Of a stretch of 44,480 nucleotides of DNA, positions 26,198-35,549 are shown piece by piece. The stretch's first letter is position 1. Each line of letters begins with the position of its first letter. The DNA comes from an uncultured Lachnospiraceae bacterium (GTDB lineage Bacteria > Bacillota > Clostridia > Lachnospirales > Lachnospiraceae): assembly GCA_947591245.1 (NCBI GenBank), contig CANQCY010000016.1, positions 1-44,480 of the forward strand. The letters are read 5' to 3'. Below the pieces are notes generated by a model, which saw only the letters and a list, made by a program, of their open reading frames with translations, was not told the DNA's origin and did no database searches. The position numbers and the translations under genes are program-made.

Positions 26198-28547
26198 CTC
26201 CTGCACCATCATCATCGCTCTGGAAGCTCGTATCGTCCTGACTGAAATCCGTATCGTCATTCGACGTACTAGTCGAATCATCCGGACTGCCGCCGGCCGA
26301 AGCGCCTCCTCCGGCGCCCTGCCCTGAATCCGCCTGCGGCGGCGAAGTCGGCGGCGGAACCTGATCCGGCTGCTCCGGCTCCGGTACTGCCGGCGCTTTT
26401 GTGGCGGCTGGTTTTTTCGTCTGTTTCGGCCGTTTCGTCTTCTCCGGCTCATCTGCGGAATTATCCTCCAGCTCCTCATTCACTTCATCCTGAGGGGAAT
26501 AATCATGATGAGGGCTGGAGTCCTGCGAATACGATTTATAATCCTCCGATTCTTCAAAGTCAAACGGCTTCACTTCCAGCCCGTCATGGATTGCATTCAT
26601 AAATGTTTTCCACGTCCTGCCAGGATAACTTGAACCGGCCAAATCCGATACTGACGTAGGGCTGTCGCATCCAATCCAGACAGCAGTCGTGTAATACGGC
26701 GTAAATCCGCAGAACCAGCCATCCTTCTTATCATTTGTCGTACCCGTTTTCCCTGCGGCGGTCATCCCGTTATCAAGTCCCAGTCCGACTCCGGTGCCTC
26801 TCGTCAGAACGCCTTTGAGGATATCCGTCATCATGTTCGCCGCCTTGGAATCGTAAATATTCTTTTCCTTCACCTCATTTTTCACAATGGTATTTCCTTC
26901 CGCGTCCAGAATTTTCACAATACATGTCGGCTCGCGGTATTTTCCGTTATTTTCGATCGTTGCGTAGGCAGAAGCCATTTCCAGCGGGCTGCATCCGTAC
27001 GTGAGTCCGCCAAGGGAGGCCGCGTTATAATAATCGTCGCGTACAATCTTGCTGAAATTCATATCCAGCAGATACTGCAGCCCTACCTCCGGCGTAAGCT
27101 CATCAAAAAGCTGCCACGCAATTGTATTTTTCGATTGCTCCACAGCATACCTCAATGAAATGTAGCCGGAATATTTGCCGTTGGCATTTGACGGCCCGCC
27201 CTCAAACTTATGGTCGTTCACTGTCGTATCAGGCGTATAATCCCGCTCCAGAGAAGGGGTGTAAACAAGCACCGGTTTAATGCTGCTCCCCGGCTGACGG
27301 AACGACTGAAATGCGCGGTTTAACGTATACCCGTTTGTTTTCTGGCTTCGCCCTCCGACGATTGCTACCACTCTTCCGTTCTTATTATTGATGCAAACTG
27401 CCGCACCCTGCATTTTGTATATTCCAGTTTTGCTTTTTTCGGTAAAACCGGCGAGATTCGTATTGACCGCATCCTGAAGTTCTTTTTGCTTTTTCAAATC
27501 AATAGATGTGTAAATACGATACCCGCTGTTGATCAGCTGCTTCTGCGCCGCGGCATATGCATCGTTATATTCCGAGTTGTAATCATCCTGCTCTTTATCC
27601 GAATCAAAATTGTTTTTAAATTTAAAACCGTTTAACTCCATAATCTTTCTTGTAGCACAATAGGCAATGAATGTCTGAATATAATTCCGCTTAACCGGTT
27701 CCGGCACATTCAGCTCAATTTTCTCCGCCACCGCAGCATCATACTCGGACTGTGTAATTACCTTATCGTTTAACATCTGTTCCAAAATACGATCGCGCCT
27801 CTCCAGCGTATTTTTCTTGTTTTTCAGCGGATCATAGCGCGTCGGGCTGTTCGGAATCGCACACAAAAAGCATAGCTGGGAAAGGGACAAATCTTTGCAG
27901 CTTGAGCTGAAATATCCCTTTGCCGCCGCCTCGATCCCATAGTAGCCGTTGGAAAAATTAATATTATTCAGATAAAATTCCAAAATCTGATCTTTGTTAT
28001 ATTTCTTTTCCAGCTCCAGCGCTATGAATATTTCCTTGATCTTCCTCTCATAAGTCTTTTCCATGGACAAAAAGATATTTCTGGCGAGCTGCTGAGTGAT
28101 CGTACTCGCTCCCTGGCTGATCTCTCCTTTGTTTTGTATCTGCACCCAGACCGCGCGCACAATACCGCCGGCGTCAATGCCATTGTGGTCATAAAATCTC
28201 TTGTCCTCCGTGACAATAAACGCATCCTTTACATATTTAGGTATTTCGTCAATCGACATATAGTAAGAATCCTTATCGCCCTTCAGGACCGCCAGCTGCT
28301 TTCCCTTTGAATTATAGGCGATCGTCGTCTCAGAGCCGCGGAATGTAGCGGCGCTGGAAGTTTTTACGAGCTTAATCGCCTCGTCCTGCATTCTGAAAAT
28401 ATCGCGCCCGTATCTCACATAAAAGACGATGCCCACCGTGAGGACCGTAACAAGGAACAACAGTATAAATACTTTAAATGCAAGCCAAAACTTGGGATGC
28501 TTTTTTACTCTTTTCTGTTTTTTATTTTTTCCCTTATTTCCTGCCAT
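26178..28547 (-). CDS. Bifunctional class A penicillin-binding protein
   Basis: This 789-residue protein has a basic N-terminus, one membrane anchor (about 22-44), a GT51 glycosyltransferase domain (EDKRFYDHNGID with catalytic E114; GASTITQQLARN; KIKEIFIALELE) and a transpeptidase domain: SxxK at S421-K424 (GSSIKP), SxN at S472-N474 and KTG at 600-602. It polymerises and cross-links peptidoglycan outside the membrane. A ~130-residue low-complexity tail rich in P, E, D, S, G and Q ends the protein. Its last codons lie in the terminator stem. The promoter overlaps the preceding glycosyltransferase gene. Confidence 0.95.
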   Translation of the reverse strand: MAGNKGKNKKQKRVKKHPKFWLAFKVFILLFLVTVLTVGIVFYVRYGRDIFRMQDEAIKLVKTSSAATFRGSETTIAYNSKGKQLAVLKGDKDSYYMSIDEIPKYVKDAFIVTEDKRFYDHNGIDAGGIVRAVWVQIQNKGEISQGASTITQQLARNIFLSMEKTYERKIKEIFIALELEKKYNKDQILEFYLNNINFSNGYYGIEAAAKGYFSSSCKDLSLSQLCFLCAIPNSPTRYDPLKNKKNTLERRDRILEQMLNDKVITQSEYDAAVAEKIELNVPEPVKRNYIQTFIAYCATRKIMELNGFKFKNNFDSDKEQDDYNSEYNDAYAAAQKQLINSGYRIYTSIDLKKQKELQDAVNTNLAGFTEKSKTGIYKMQGAAVCINNKNGRVVAIVGGRSQKTNGYTLNRAFQSFRQPGSSIKPVLVYTPSLERDYTPDTTVNDHKFEGGPSNANGKYSGYISLRYAVEQSKNTIAWQLFDELTPEVGLQYLLDMNFSKIVRDDYYNAASLGGLTYGCSPLEMASAYATIENNGKYREPTCIVKILDAEGNTIVKNEVKEKNIYDSKAANMMTDILKGVLTRGTGVGLGLDNGMTAAGKTGTTNDKKDGWFCGFTPYYTTAVWIGCDSPTSVSDLAGSSYPGRTWKTFMNAIHDGLEVKPFDFEESEDYKSYSQDSSPHHDYSPQDEVNEELEDNSADEPEKTKRPKQTKKPAATKAPAVPEPEQPDQVPPPTSPPQADSGQGAGGGASAGGSPDDSTSTSNDDTDFSQDDTSFQSDDDGAGENTAQP

Positions 28548-28632
28548 ACTGATCTCCCGACCTTTCTATATTTAGAAGCATACTCGATATTACATCAGGA
28601 TTAACGTCCTTTTGATCCCGATATAATACTTT

Positions 28633-28661
28633 ATTTTAACACATTTTACTGTATCTTGCAA
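28633..28661 (-). promoter_or_regulatory. Extended -10 promoter of the PBP gene
   Basis: On the minus strand, TTGCAA (28656-28661) and TAAAAT (28633-28638) are separated by 17 bp, with an extended TG before the -10. The -35 lies in the last codons of the upstream glycosyltransferase gene. Confidence 0.6.
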
Positions 28662-29833
28662 AGAATTTCTGAATGCAGGAAACGCGCGCGGTCCGCCCAC
28701 GTATGTCCTTTCGCCGCCCGGGCATAGCCGCTCTCCGCTATCGACTCCCATTTTTCCCTATCATTCAATAGCTCTGTTATTTTTTCAGGCAATTCGCCGA
28801 GTTTCGCCAAATCGTACTTAATATAATCTTTACCATCCCGCAATATTTCATCCATGTATTTCGAGCCGTCGCTCAAACATACCGCCCCATTCAGCATCGA
28901 GTTAAACACCCGGTCATGCGCCCCGTCTTTAAACCACGGCATCACATTCAGTGAAATTTTGCTCCGGCTGATCTGCTGAAGGCATCCGAGAGAATCCAGT
29001 ACGCTCCCGTTTATGATATTTTCAGGATGCGCGCATTTCAAGCTATCCCATCCCGATCCGAAACAATAAATTTTGTGTCCGCCGTCCGCAATCGCTTTTA
29101 CCGCCTCTGCGCGAAAATAATGGCGTACGTACAGGTCAATAAAAATCATATTGGGCATCGCGTCTTTGATTCCCTTTTCACTGACGTCCTCAACGTCCCG
29201 ATTCAGATGCTCAATAATCACTTCATCCATTGACCTCCACGGATGTTCGATCAGATCATTGATTATGCTGTAATAAAACTCTGCGTATTCCGAACCGTGG
29301 CGGGTAATCGCGGGTTCAAATATGGACGGCGGATTATAGTTGCCCGCAAACACGACGTCGTACGGGCGATCCTCCCAGCCGGGCAGCGTCTTTTTGCTCC
29401 AGAGGCTTGTCCCACCCAAAGGCATAAACGGCCCCCTCTTTATTTCCGGGAAAAAATGTTTTAAATATTTTTCATGCTCCCGGTCAATGGATATCTGGGT
29501 ATAATTTTTCGGCAGATATGGGACGAACTTATGGTAATAAAACGGATGATCAACCACGATATTTATAAACACGACCTCCCTCGCATCGAAAAAAGACACC
29601 CCTTCCGAGTCAATAAAATAGTCCTCCCCGCAGCAGCCGTCGTAATTGAAACTGATCGCCGCCGTCACTCCGGGCTCGCAGAACCCGATCAGATCGCTCA
29701 TACTCCGGTACTCCTTGCACTGGTCAAAATAAAACACCTCATAACCGAGCAGCTCAAATGTCTTCCCCATCTGTTCGGAAAAGAACCACAGCGTTTCAAT
29801 CCCTTTTGTAAATAATATAATTTTCTTTATCAT
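28646..29833 (-). CDS. CgeB-like glycosyltransferase
   Basis: This 395-residue cytoplasmic protein has the look of a GT-B glycosyltransferase with a C-terminal CgeB-type domain: YDVVFAGNYNPPS, HKIYCFGSGWDSL, SKISLNVMPWFKDGAHDRVFNSMLNGAVCLSDGS (from about residue 290) and a typical KITELLNDREKWESIA helix. Members modify spore surfaces or flagellins. Here the divergent neighbour has a motility-type promoter, which favours flagellin as target, but this is inference. GGGAGG lies 6-7 nt before the ATG. Confidence 0.75.
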   Translation of the reverse strand: MIKKIILFTKGIETLWFFSEQMGKTFELLGYEVFYFDQCKEYRSMSDLIGFCEPGVTAAISFNYDGCCGEDYFIDSEGVSFFDAREVVFINIVVDHPFYYHKFVPYLPKNYTQISIDREHEKYLKHFFPEIKRGPFMPLGGTSLWSKKTLPGWEDRPYDVVFAGNYNPPSIFEPAITRHGSEYAEFYYSIINDLIEHPWRSMDEVIIEHLNRDVEDVSEKGIKDAMPNMIFIDLYVRHYFRAEAVKAIADGGHKIYCFGSGWDSLKCAHPENIINGSVLDSLGCLQQISRSKISLNVMPWFKDGAHDRVFNSMLNGAVCLSDGSKYMDEILRDGKDYIKYDLAKLGELPEKITELLNDREKWESIAESGYARAAKGHTWADRARFLHSEILCKIQ

Positions 29834-29885
29834 CGCGCACCTCCCGCTACCACTATGTTACCTCTATTTTTTTATAATAACAAGG

Positions 29886-29912
29886 TTAAGTTTTCGCTTT
29901 TAGCTCCGATAT
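29886..29912 (+). promoter_or_regulatory. Sigma-D/sigma-28-type (motility) promoter
   Basis: TTAAGTTT (29886-29893), 11 bp, then TCCGATAT (29905-29912). This fits the flagellar sigma consensus TAAAGTTT-N11-GCCGATAA with three mismatches and exact spacing. The predicted start is ~70 nt before the 207-residue gene. Confidence 0.65.
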
Positions 29913-29988
29913 ATATAACAGGAATCTATTTACATCTGCTATCGGTGTATAAACCGTACCAGAACAAATCAGACCAAGGAGGGAAAAA

Positions 29989-30612
29989 ATGAGTGTTTAT
30001 GGAGTTTCAAGTTCACAGACTGCCTCTTATAACAGCGTTTCGGACACAACTGTGAAAAAAGACGCTAAAAAACAGCCGGAAGCAGCTTCTTCTGAACAGG
30101 ACAAAGGCGTTGTATATGAACCGTCTAAAGCTACGGAGAGCAAAAAAGACAGTTCAGTTAAGGATTATTCCAGTATTATAAAACAGATGAAGGGCGAGCT
30201 GAATACGAAAAACCAGCAGCTCCAGAATCTGGTTGACCAGCTTTTAAGCAAACAGGCCAATAAATATACATCATTTTCACAGTTGTTTAACGACGTGAAA
30301 AACGGGAAAATAAGCGTTGATCCTTCAGTCGTTGCCCAGGCTCAGAAAGATATTGCCGACGACGGTTATTGGGGCGTTGAACAGACAAGCGAGAGAATGT
30401 TTTCCATGGCAAAGGCTTTGAGCGGCGGCGACCCTGCACAGGCAGACAAAATGATTGCTGCGATCAAAAAAGGATTTGACCAGGCTGCAAAGGCATGGGG
30501 CGGCGAGCTTCCTGATATTTGCCAGAAAACAGTTGACGCCGCTACGAAGAAGCTGGAGGACTGGCGCAAGAGCCTCTCTGCATCTTCGGATGAAGCTGCT
30601 TCTGAAGAGTAA
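29989..30612 (+). CDS. Small soluble protein, probably motility-regulon, function unknown
   Basis: This 207-residue protein has no membrane segment or signal peptide. The first ~60 residues are low-complexity (S, T, K, E). A helical stretch follows (VKDYSSIIKQMKGELNTKNQ), then a conserved-looking domain with QKDIADDGYWGVEQTSERMF and ALSGGDPAQADKMIAAIKKG...AWGGELPDI. I recall similar unnamed proteins in other Clostridia but know no function. A strong AAGGAGG precedes the ATG. A sigma-28-type promoter upstream suggests expression with flagellar genes. A strong terminator follows, so it is monocistronic. Confidence 0.85.
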   Translation: MSVYGVSSSQTASYNSVSDTTVKKDAKKQPEAASSEQDKGVVYEPSKATESKKDSSVKDYSSIIKQMKGELNTKNQQLQNLVDQLLSKQANKYTSFSQLFNDVKNGKISVDPSVVAQAQKDIADDGYWGVEQTSERMFSMAKALSGGDPAQADKMIAAIKKGFDQAAKAWGGELPDICQKTVDAATKKLEDWRKSLSASSDEAASEE

Positions 30613-30646
30613 GCGGGTTTTAAGTACATTAGCTTTACAGGGAAAA

Positions 30647-30688
30647 TCAAAAAAGGGACGGCATATTTTCCGCCAGTCCCTTTTTTGA
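30647..30688 (+). terminator. Terminator after the 207-residue gene (bidirectional)
   Basis: TCAAAAAAGGGAC (30647-30659) pairs with GTCCCTTTTTTGA (30676-30688), with an inner GGC/GCC. A/T runs on both sides allow use on either strand. Confidence 0.9.
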
Positions 30689-30690
30689 TT

Positions 30691-30740
30691 TAAGGCGCCA
30701 GGGGCAAAAGGACAAAACAGCTTTTTACCCCGGCGCCTTA
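30691..30740 (-). terminator. Second hairpin, 3' of the GH13 gene
   Basis: TAAGGCGCC...GGGG pairs with CCCC-GGCGCCTTA (about 30691-30710 and 30721-30740), with a bulge and a long A-rich loop. It follows the GH13 stop on the minus strand; the T-run is weak here and the next hairpin (30647-30688) may complete termination. Confidence 0.6.
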
Positions 30741-30749
30741 TTTATTGCG

Positions 30750-32831
30750 CTAGTACGAGCGCTCCACTGATTTTACTATAATCGCTGAATCCGGCGGCAT
30801 ATTTATCGTCACGCATCCATTTTCGACCTCATACACATGTGCGCTCAAGCTGTACCCGGAATGGTCGCAGTAGAGCATCGAAGCCATAAACTGCCCGTCC
30901 TCCATCTCCAGCCGCCACACCGGAACGACTACTTCGCGCTGTCTGCCTCCCGCCTGTACCAGCGTAAAAACTTTATCGTGATCATCAAATCTGCCGAATC
31001 CAACCACATTCTCTTCGCAGATGAGGTATATCAGACACCCCGTCTTTAACGCCTCATAATCTTTATGGATCCGTATCGCCTCTTTATGAAAACGAAGCAA
31101 CTCCAAATCCTCCCGCCCCCATGAATATGTCCTCCGGCTGTCCGGATCCGTCCAGCCGCAGACGCCCGCCTCATCGCCGTAATATAGCGTAGGCGCTCCC
31201 GACCATGTCATCTGCATCATGACCGCCGCCATCATAGTCTCTTTTTTCACGCCTACGTTCGCCATTTCCGGCCCGGCAGACGCCGTCCGCCCGACGCGGC
31301 CGTTCGTTCTCGTGTAAAAACGGGAGTGGTCATGATTTGACAGCTCATTCATTGCCGCCAGCCAGGACTGCATAGTAAATTTTGCCGAATACTCAACCAT
31401 TCTCGCAAAAAACATCCCGCTGTTCCCCCGGAGATCCGGCCGGCTGACATCACTGTGTTTATCCACTCCTGTCAAAAACCAGCTCACCGGCTCCATAAAG
31501 GCGTCGTAATTCATTATCGTATCCCATTCTCCCCCTGAAAGCCACGGCCCCGGATCGCCGTAGTGCTCCGCCAGAATAATGGCGTCTTGATTTGCCTCCT
31601 TCACATTCTTGCGGAACTCCCGCCAGAATTTATGGTTGAATTCCTGGGAAAAACCGAGATCCGCAGCTACATCCAGACGCCATCCGTCCACATTATACGG
31701 CGGGGAAACCCATTTTTTCGCAATCCTCATAATATACGCCATTAATTTTTCCGATTCCTCATAATTCAGTTTCGGAAGCGTATCGTGCCCCCACCAGCCA
31801 TTGTAATGTCCATTATACGGCCACTCGCCGCCATCCAAAAATTTGAAAAACGTGTGGTACGGACTGTCCTCCGCCACATATGCTCCCGGAGAATACGATG
31901 AATCCTTTTCATAAATCCTCTCTCTATCCATCCATTTATTAAAGGAGCCGCAGTGGTTAAACACGCCGTCGAGGATGACCTTCATCCCCCGGGCATGTAC
32001 TTTTTCCATAAAATCGGCAAAAAAGCCATTGGACGCTTCAAGATTTTCCCGGTTCACGACCCGCTTAATATACTTTGTTGCATGGGCATTATCATTATCG
32101 CCCTCCGCCAGAACTTCACCCCCGTCGTTTTTAATAACCGTAAAATGAGGGTCTATATAATCATAATCCTGCGTATCATATTTATGATTCGACGGCGACA
32201 CAAAGATCGGGTTCAGGTAAATCACTTCCACGCCCAGCTCCTGCAGATAATCCAGCTTGTCAAGAACGCCCTGAAGATCGCCGCCGTAAAATTCACGGAC
32301 TCCCATCGTGGCGGGATATTTATTCCAGTCTTTCACTTCCTTGACGTGTTCGCCAATATATGAATATTCGCTGTCCACCACATTATTTCTTTTATTTCCG
32401 TTATAAAAACGATCCACATAAATCTGATAAATAACCGCACCCTTAGCCCAGTCCGGCGTCTTATAGCCCGGAAAAATGCAGTAGGCGTAATGCGGCAGCG
32501 GCTCATCCACATCACCCTGCCGGTTGAAATATACTTTCTGATTCCCTTTCTGAATCAAAAAATAGTAACTAAAGCACTCCGTTCCTAGATGAATTTTCAC
32601 GCCGTAATAATCAAATCTTCCGTCTGAGGTCTGTTTGTCCATCGGAATTTTCTCTGCGCCTGTCACGAGATAAACAAAATCCGCATTGTTTTTCCCTACA
32701 CGACACCGGATCATAACATCCTCGTTTACATCCGGTTCCATCGGAGAGACAAAATTTTCTGTCCCAGAGCTGAAAATCGCTAATCTGTCTATCCGCTCGG
32801 TATTTTTTCCCATTTCTCCTCTTTGTTCCAT
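30750..32831 (-). CDS. GH13 alpha-amylase/neopullulanase-type glucan hydrolase
   Basis: This is a 693-residue protein. The first ~125 residues look like an N-terminal starch-binding domain (CBM34-like: GRFDYYGVKIHLGTECFSYY). A (beta/alpha)8 barrel follows with the GH13 regions VILDGVFNHCG, the nucleophile in VDGWRLDVAADL, the acid/base in IILAEHYGD and the transition-state aspartate in ELSNHDHSRF; a C-terminal beta domain ends it. There is no signal peptide, so it probably acts on intracellular maltodextrin or glycogen. The ATG at 32831 has GGAG 7 nt upstream; an ATG 18 bp further in, after GAGGAG, is also possible. Its leader carries a long hairpin. Confidence 0.92.
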   Translation of the reverse strand: MEQRGEMGKNTERIDRLAIFSSGTENFVSPMEPDVNEDVMIRCRVGKNNADFVYLVTGAEKIPMDKQTSDGRFDYYGVKIHLGTECFSYYFLIQKGNQKVYFNRQGDVDEPLPHYAYCIFPGYKTPDWAKGAVIYQIYVDRFYNGNKRNNVVDSEYSYIGEHVKEVKDWNKYPATMGVREFYGGDLQGVLDKLDYLQELGVEVIYLNPIFVSPSNHKYDTQDYDYIDPHFTVIKNDGGEVLAEGDNDNAHATKYIKRVVNRENLEASNGFFADFMEKVHARGMKVILDGVFNHCGSFNKWMDRERIYEKDSSYSPGAYVAEDSPYHTFFKFLDGGEWPYNGHYNGWWGHDTLPKLNYEESEKLMAYIMRIAKKWVSPPYNVDGWRLDVAADLGFSQEFNHKFWREFRKNVKEANQDAIILAEHYGDPGPWLSGGEWDTIMNYDAFMEPVSWFLTGVDKHSDVSRPDLRGNSGMFFARMVEYSAKFTMQSWLAAMNELSNHDHSRFYTRTNGRVGRTASAGPEMANVGVKKETMMAAVMMQMTWSGAPTLYYGDEAGVCGWTDPDSRRTYSWGREDLELLRFHKEAIRIHKDYEALKTGCLIYLICEENVVGFGRFDDHDKVFTLVQAGGRQREVVVPVWRLEMEDGQFMASMLYCDHSGYSLSAHVYEVENGCVTINMPPDSAIIVKSVERSY

Positions 32832-32862
32832 TTGTTTGCTCCAATCATTCTTTTTTGGCTTA

Positions 32863-32900
32863 GGAACCGTGCGGAAATAAATTGATTCCGTAACGGCTCC
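32863..32900 (-). promoter_or_regulatory. Hairpin in the GH13 leader
   Basis: GGAACCGTGCGGAAAT pairs imperfectly with ATTCCGTAACGGCTCC (stem ~14 bp with a small bulge, 5-nt loop). It has no T-run. It lies between the upstream terminator and the start codon of the GH13 gene. Confidence 0.5.
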
Positions 32901-32945
32901 CTATCTGCCCCTCCGTTTAATCTTATAAACCATCTATAAGAAGTC

Positions 32946-32975
32946 AAAAGGACAGCCTCACGTTGCTGTCCTTTT
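32946..32975. terminator. Terminator downstream of ftsH
   Basis: AAAAGGACAGC (32946-32956) and GCTGTCCTTTT (32965-32975) form a perfect 11-bp stem. It lies ~180 bp beyond the ftsH stop and ends the spoIIE-tilS-hpt-ftsH transcript; the ends are A/T on both sides but the T-run is short. Confidence 0.75.
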
Positions 32976-33155
32976 GGGAGAAGGTATTTTTGTTACTTAT
33001 GGGGTGTAGCAAAAACTATATAATGTATTGGGGTTTACGGTAAGAGTATACCATCTTATGGCAAAACAGTGTGCACAAACATTAAAAAATTTCCGCAAAT
33101 TATTTGTGAGTATTGCCCAATACCCGTCTCCGCATGTAAGAAACTGCACAAATAT

Positions 33156-34985
33156 TTATGCTTTTTCCAGCCAACCGTTGTCATTATGCTCAAACAGCTT
33201 TTCAAACTCTTCTCGCGTGATCCTCTCCTTCTCTATCAAAAGCTCTGCCAGGCGATCCAGAATCTGACGATTTTCTTTCAATATGCTCGTCGCTCTTTCA
33301 TGGCATTTATCAATAATGCTTTTTACTTCCTGATCAATCACCTGCGAAGTAGACTCGCTGAAATTTTTCGTATGGGCAATATCCCTTCCGATAAATACCT
33401 CGTCGTCCGAAGTGTCATAATTAATCATTCCGAGTTTCTCGGAAAAGCCGTACTTCGTTACCATATCCCGCGCCGTTTCCGTGGCTACCCGGATATCCTG
33501 CACTGCGCCGGTCGTCACATCATCAAAAGCCAGCTTCTCCGCAATCCTGCCGCCGAGACATACCGTGATATCCTGCAGCATTTTCCCTTTTGTCAGATGC
33601 ATCTCGTCTTTTTCCGGCAGGGGCATCGTGTACCCCGCCGCGCCCTGTCCGGTAGGAATAATGGATACGGTATAAACAGGTCCGACGTCCGGCAGAAGAT
33701 GGAACAGAATTGCATGGCCCGCCTCGTGGTAAGCCGTGATTTTCTTATCCCGGTCAGAGATGATTTTACTCCTCTTCTCCGCCCCGATTCCGACTTTAAT
33801 GAACGATTTCTTGATATCCTCCTCCGCGATAAATGCGCGATTATCCCGCGCTGCCGCGATCGCCGCTTCATTAAGGAGATTTTCAAGATCCGCCCCGGCA
33901 AATCCCGCTGTCGTCCTCGCTACATCCTCCAAATTTACATCGTCCGAGAGCGGCTTATCTTTTGCGTGTACCTTGAGGATATCCTCCCTGCCCCTCACAT
34001 CCGGTTTGCCCACCGTGATTCTCCGGTCAAAACGACCCGGACGGAGAATTGCCGGATCGAGTATATCCACGCGGTTTGTCGCCGCCATTACGATAATGCC
34101 CTCATTAACGCCGAAACCGTCCATTTCAACAAGCATCTGATTGAGCGTCTGCTCCCTCTCGTCATGACCGCCGCCGAGCCCGCTTCCGCGCCGTCTCGCC
34201 ACCGCATCGATCTCGTCAATAAATACAATACAGGGCGCGTTCTTTTTCGCCTCTGCAAACAGATCCCTCACGCGGGATGCTCCGACGCCGACAAACATTT
34301 CCACAAAATCAGAACCGGAAATGCTGAAAAACGGAACGCCCGCCTCACCCGCTACCGCTTTCGCCAGAAGCGTCTTGCCGGTTCCCGGAGGCCCGACCAT
34401 AATGACGCCTTTCGGTATCCTCGCCCCGAGCTTCGTATATTTCACCGGATGCGCCAGAAAGTCCACGATCTCCTCCAGCTGTTCCTTTTCTTCCACAAGG
34501 CCCGCCACGTCGGCAAATGTTTTGACCTTGTCATCCGGCATGGTCAGGCTTGCGCGGCTTTTTCCGAAATTCATCATTTTTCCGCCGCCGCCCGCATTCG
34601 TCGACATCATGCTGAACAATACCAAAATAAGTATAAACCCGATCACATATGGGAGCAGCTGCAGATACCACGGCGTCCTCGCCACATCGCTGACTTTCAC
34701 CTGCGTATAATTATTTTCCTCTAAATATTCCAATATATCGTTGACGTCCGGCACATACAGGCTTTTTGTTTCCTTTGTATACTTCACCCGCAGTTCGCCG
34801 GTCGGCACCTCGGCGTTCTGTAATATTTCAACGCTTTTTACCATGCCCGCCGACAAATCTTCCTTAAACTGAGAAATCGAATAATTTGCCCTTGTCGCAT
34901 TCATAAAAAGGTCGCTCGATATATATGCGCCGATAATGAGCAAAAGCATTACCACAAAAAATCCATACCCTTTAAAATTCTTCAT
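33156..34985 (-). CDS. ftsH: ATP-dependent zinc metalloprotease FtsH
   Basis: This 609-residue membrane-anchored AAA+ protease degrades misfolded membrane proteins and specific regulators. Two transmembrane helices (about 5-24 and 108-127) flank a short external domain. The AAA domain has Walker A GPPGTGKT (198-205), Walker B IVFIDEID (253-260), the pore motif [11 protein letters not shown] and the second region of homology [21 protein letters not shown]. The zinc site HEAGH is at 420-424. Length is normal. It overlaps hpt by four bases (ATGA, 34982-34985). In Bacillus, FtsH is also needed for sporulation, and the gene order matches. Confidence 0.97.
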   Translation of the reverse strand: MKNFKGYGFFVVMLLLIIGAYISSDLFMNATRANYSISQFKEDLSAGMVKSVEILQNAEVPTGELRVKYTKETKSLYVPDVNDILEYLEENNYTQVKVSDVARTPWYLQLLPYVIGFILILVLFSMMSTNAGGGGKMMNFGKSRASLTMPDDKVKTFADVAGLVEEKEQLEEIVDFLAHPVKYTKLGARIPKGVIMVGPPGTGKTLLAKAVAGEAGVPFFSISGSDFVEMFVGVGASRVRDLFAEAKKNAPCIVFIDEIDAVARRRGSGLGGGHDEREQTLNQMLVEMDGFGVNEGIIVMAATNRVDILDPAILRPGRFDRRITVGKPDVRGREDILKVHAKDKPLSDDVNLEDVARTTAGFAGADLENLLNEAAIAAARDNRAFIAEEDIKKSFIKVGIGAEKRSKIISDRDKKITAYHEAGHAILFHLLPDVGPVYTVSIIPTGQGAAGYTMPLPEKDEMHLTKGKMLQDITVCLGGRIAEKLAFDDVTTGAVQDIRVATETARDMVTKYGFSEKLGMINYDTSDDEVFIGRDIAHTKNFSESTSQVIDQEVKSIIDKCHERATSILKENRQILDRLAELLIEKERITREEFEKLFEHNDNGWLEKA

Positions 34986-35518
34986 GATCTATCCTCCTCA
35001 AACAGCAGCTCTCCAATATAGGGCAGGTTTCTATACTTTTGCGCATAATCAAGCCCGAAACCAACCAGAAATTTATCCGGCACCTCAAATCCCACATAGT
35101 CCGCAGCCACTTCGACCGCACGCCTCTCCGGCTTATTGAGCAATGCGCAGAGCTTCAGGCTTGCCGGATTCCGTTTTGCCAGCATGTTCAGCAAAAAGGT
35201 GAGCGTCCGCCCCGTATCAATGATATCCTCCACAACGATAACATGCTTGCCCTTTACATCCAGATCCGCATCGCTATTGATCGTCACCGCACCTGAACTG
35301 GTAAGTCCGTCCCCATAGCTTGACACGCTCATAAATCCGATCCTCACCGGCACCGTAATCCGCTTGGAAAGCTCACAGGTAAAAAATGCGCCCCCTTTCA
35401 GAATACCGAGCAGGCAGATCTCCCTGCCCTCATACTCCTTATTGATCTGATCGGCAATCTCTTTTACCCTTGCCAAGATTTCTTCCTCTTCAATCAATAC
35501 TTTTATTTCTTCGCTCAT
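34982..35518 (-). CDS. hpt: Hypoxanthine phosphoribosyltransferase
   Basis: This 178-residue purine-salvage enzyme joins hypoxanthine or guanine with PRPP. Signatures are ILKGGAFFTCELSKRI, FMSVSSYGDGLTSSG and the PRPP loop VIVVEDIIDTGRT (93-105), then VGFEVPDKFLVGFGLDYAQKYRNLPYIG. The ATG at 35518 is used: GGAGG lies 6-7 nt upstream, and a TTG 15 bp earlier is rejected. It lies between tilS and ftsH, the classic Firmicute order, and overlaps ftsH by four bases. Confidence 0.96.
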   Translation of the reverse strand: MSEEIKVLIEEEEILARVKEIADQINKEYEGREICLLGILKGGAFFTCELSKRITVPVRIGFMSVSSYGDGLTSSGAVTINSDADLDVKGKHVIVVEDIIDTGRTLTFLLNMLAKRNPASLKLCALLNKPERRAVEVAADYVGFEVPDKFLVGFGLDYAQKYRNLPYIGELLFEEDRS

Positions 35519-35549
35519 TTTTTTCCTCCGCAAATAAATCGTTTTTGAC

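Larger units (their letters stand above)
32832..33155. other. Intergenic region between the GH13 gene and ftsH
   Basis: These 324 bp hold no gene. From left to right: the GH13 leader with an imperfect hairpin (32863-32900), a bidirectional terminator (32946-32975), and an AT-rich ~170-bp 3' region of ftsH (32980-33155) in which I see nothing further. Confidence 0.75.

Noticed and set aside
33069-34724. 551-codon open frame on plus, opposite ftsH
   Set aside because: It lies wholly antisense to a well-conserved ftsH; its translation is arginine/histidine-rich with no family resemblance and no ribosome-binding site.
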